Source of the DNA: Avena insularis
Lineage: Eukaryota; Streptophyta; Magnoliopsida; Poales; Poaceae
Direction of reading: 5' to 3'
Assembly (NCBI GenBank): GCA_023614405.1
Contig: CM042687.1
Coordinates: 69,670,992-69,734,991, forward strand
Length of the DNA: 64,000 nucleotides
Position 1 is the first letter of the stretch; every line of letters begins with the position of its first letter. Under the pieces are notes generated by a model. That model made no database searches. It saw only the letters and a list, made by a program, of their open reading frames with translations, and had not been told where the DNA came from. Positions 62,201 to 64,000 of this stretch are shown piece after piece. A program made the translations under genes and the position numbers.

Positions 62201-64000
62201 GCTGAATCACGGCATAGTTTGTGATGTTGTGCCCATATTATGCATGTGTGTGGACATTGGTATGGAGAACAATGTTGCGGAGGAAGTTTTCCTTTTTATG
62301 TACGGAAAAGCCCTTTTCCATTTTCGGCGCAAAAAGCAGTCGTTTTATTGAAGTAACCACCAAAATGCCGTTTCAGAATGCTACCGTCCCATTTTCCTAA
62401 AATACTAGACCACCTTACATGGACTATCTCCCCAAGGGACATCTCAAACCTTTTCGTCCATCCGGGTAAAAGGACAAATGTCTAGAATCGGTAGGAAGTG
62501 GGTCGGTTTGTACTACGGTACATGATCTATCGCCGTGATTTTTGAAAAATCATTTTAGACTTCATAATATGTGGTTTCTTTAGAGATCCAATGCAAGTTC
62601 TAACGATGCTCGTCCCTATCTTCATGCACACGGTTCGACCATAGTTAGAAATTCAGATAATTCAAAGCGGGCATAATAAATTCAAAAAAATCCGAACAAT
62701 GAAAATCCTTGGCGTGGTGTCATATTATGTTACATAGTTGAAAGGAAAAATACCAGACTTGGTATATTGATCATGTTTGAAAAAACCTTCACAAAATGAC
62801 CTATCATGTTAGAGGTTTCATGGCTTTCGGTCCAAATGACCGATGTTATGTCTGAATCACGGCATAGTTTGTGATGTTGTGCCCATATTATGCATGTGTG
62901 TGGACATTGGTATGGAGAACAATGTTGCAGGAGGAAGTTTTCCTTTTGTATACGGAAAAGCCCTTTTCCATTTCCGGCATAAAAAAGATCGTTTTTGAAG
63001 TAACCACCAAAATGCCGTTTCAGAATGCTACCGTCCCATTTTCCTAAAATACTAGACCACCTTACATGGACTATCTCCCAGCAGGGACATCTCAAACCTT
63101 TTCGTCCATCCGGGTAAAAGGACAAATGTCTGTAGAATCGGTAGGAAGTGGGTCGGTTTGTACTACGGTACATGATCTATCGCCCGTGATTTTTGAAAAA
63201 ATCATTTTAGACTACATATGTGGTTTCTTTAGAGATCCAATGCAAGTTCTAACGATGCTCGTCCCTATCTTCATGCACCGGTTCGACCATAGTTAGAAAT
63301 TCAGATAATTCAAAGCGGGCATAATAAATTCAAAAAAATCCGAACAATGAAAATCCTTGGCGTGGTGTCATATTATGTTACATAGTTGAAAGGAAAAATA
63401 CCAGACTTGGTATATTGATCATGTTTGAAAAACCTTCACAAAATGACCTATCATGTTCGAGGTTTCATGGCTTTCGGTCCAAATGACCCGATGTTATGTC
63501 TGAATCACGGCATAGTTTGTGATGTTGTGCCCATATTATGCATGTGTGTGGACATTGGTATGGAGAACAATGTTGAGGAGGAAGTTTTCCTTTTGTCGAA
63601 CGGAAAAGCCCTTTTCCATTTCGGCATAAAAAACGGGTCGTTTTAATGAAGTAACCACCAAAATGCCGTTTCAGAATGCTACCGTCCCATTTTCCTAAAA
63701 TACTAGACCACCTTACATGGACTATCTCCCAAGGACATCTCAAACCTTTTCGTCCATCCGGGTAAAAGGACAAATGTCTGCGAATCGGAGGAAGTGGGTC
63801 GGTTTGTACTACGGTACATGATCTATCGCCGTGATTTTTGAAAAATCATTTTAGACTTCGCAATATGTGGTTTCTTTAGAGATCCAATGCAAGTTCTAAC
63901 GATGCTCGTCCCTATCTTCATGCACGGTTCGACCATAGTTAGAAATTCAGATAATTCAAAACGGGCATAATAAATTCAAAAAAAAATACGAACAATGAAA

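Larger units (their letters stand above)
27322..64000 (+). repeat. Satellite array, period about 657 bp, continuing past the right edge
   Basis: The anchor ttgatcatgtttc or ttgatcatgtttga occurs 55 times in the same orientation, from 27946 to 63415, giving 54 full periods with a mean of 656.8 bp (range 640-671). Anchors include 27946, 28604, 29273, 29923, 30590, 31257, 31924, 32587, 33235, 33889, 36518, 41139, 45734, 50321, 50975, 52967, 56252, 60175, 62118, 62767 and 63415. No unit is inverted and no foreign insertion is seen. Conserved stretches are long (for example gcatagtttgtgatgttgtg, cttacatggactatctccca). Unit lengths show no regular higher-order period. Units of 663-671 bp are frequent to the left and scattered to 56 kb; the last six periods are all 640-653 bp. 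The unit matches no satellite I can name with confidence; it is not the 120-, 340-, 350- or 380-bp type known from cereals. Confidence 0.98.

Noticed and set aside
27965..63773. Many open frames of 60-160 codons on both strands in the satellite array
   Set aside because: They are the same unit read repeatedly; many begin with TTG rather than ATG and end where unit indels shift the frame. No domain, no gene context.
27322..64000. Ribosomal intergenic spacer or CRISPR-like array
   Set aside because: No rRNA sequence occurs in the window, and units are contiguous direct repeats of about 657 bp without unique spacers.
27322..64000. Assignment to a named cereal centromere or subtelomere satellite
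   Set aside because: The period and sequence do not match any satellite I can recall with certainty; naming one would be a guess.

Overview
The window is intergenic DNA of a large grass genome, most likely Triticeae (wheat, Aegilops, barley or rye). I see no intact host gene, rRNA, tRNA gene or CRISPR array. It holds nested, decayed transposable elements (1-27.3 kb) followed by one long satellite array (27.3 kb to the right edge). The grass assignment rests on the Copia LTR and polyprotein type, the CACTA element with TTTAGTCCCGGTTGGTG-type subterminal repeats, and the depth of nesting.

Layout. 1-294 is the end of a large LTR inserted into the 5' LTR of a Copia element (Copia-A). Copia-A runs from left of the window to 17831: partial 5' LTR to 828, tRNA-Met primer site, leader, broken gag-pol, polypurine tract and 3' LTR 16437-17831. 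Its leader is split by a complete minus-strand element (1460-11997) with an exact 5-bp target duplication (tttaa). That element has 4.4-kb LTRs and only 1.75 kb inside, encoding a gag-like protein with about six zinc knuckles and no pol, so it is a non-autonomous TR-GAG/LARD-type element. Copia-A itself interrupts the gag of an older Copia (Copia-B, 17832 to about 20840), which breaks off in reverse transcriptase. 20841-21568 is unassigned apart from a diverged duplication.

From 21569 an En/Spm CACTA element begins with a terminal CACTAGTGG, hairpin-forming subterminal repeats, a TATA box and a broken TNP2-type transposase. Further right are three 159-bp tandem repeats, more subterminal repeats and a minus-strand second gene remnant. 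Its right terminal repeat is not found. Instead, a subterminal repeat runs directly into a tandem array with a mean period of about 657 bp. The array has 54 full periods plus a deleted edge unit and a cut-off last unit, and covers at least 36.7 kb.

The array is the most notable part. Its units differ mainly by 1-3 base indels or replacements, which recur at the same places, and nearly all of these places contain CG or CAG/CTG, the plant CG and CHG methylation contexts. In the retrotransposons next door, decay at cytosines appears instead as the usual C-to-T/G-to-A changes (TGG to TAG, CAG to TAG). This contrast suggests that much of the apparent unit diversity may be a methylation-linked sequencing error; a biological cause is the alternative. 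The array may lie inside the CACTA element or may have replaced its right end; the window cannot decide this.
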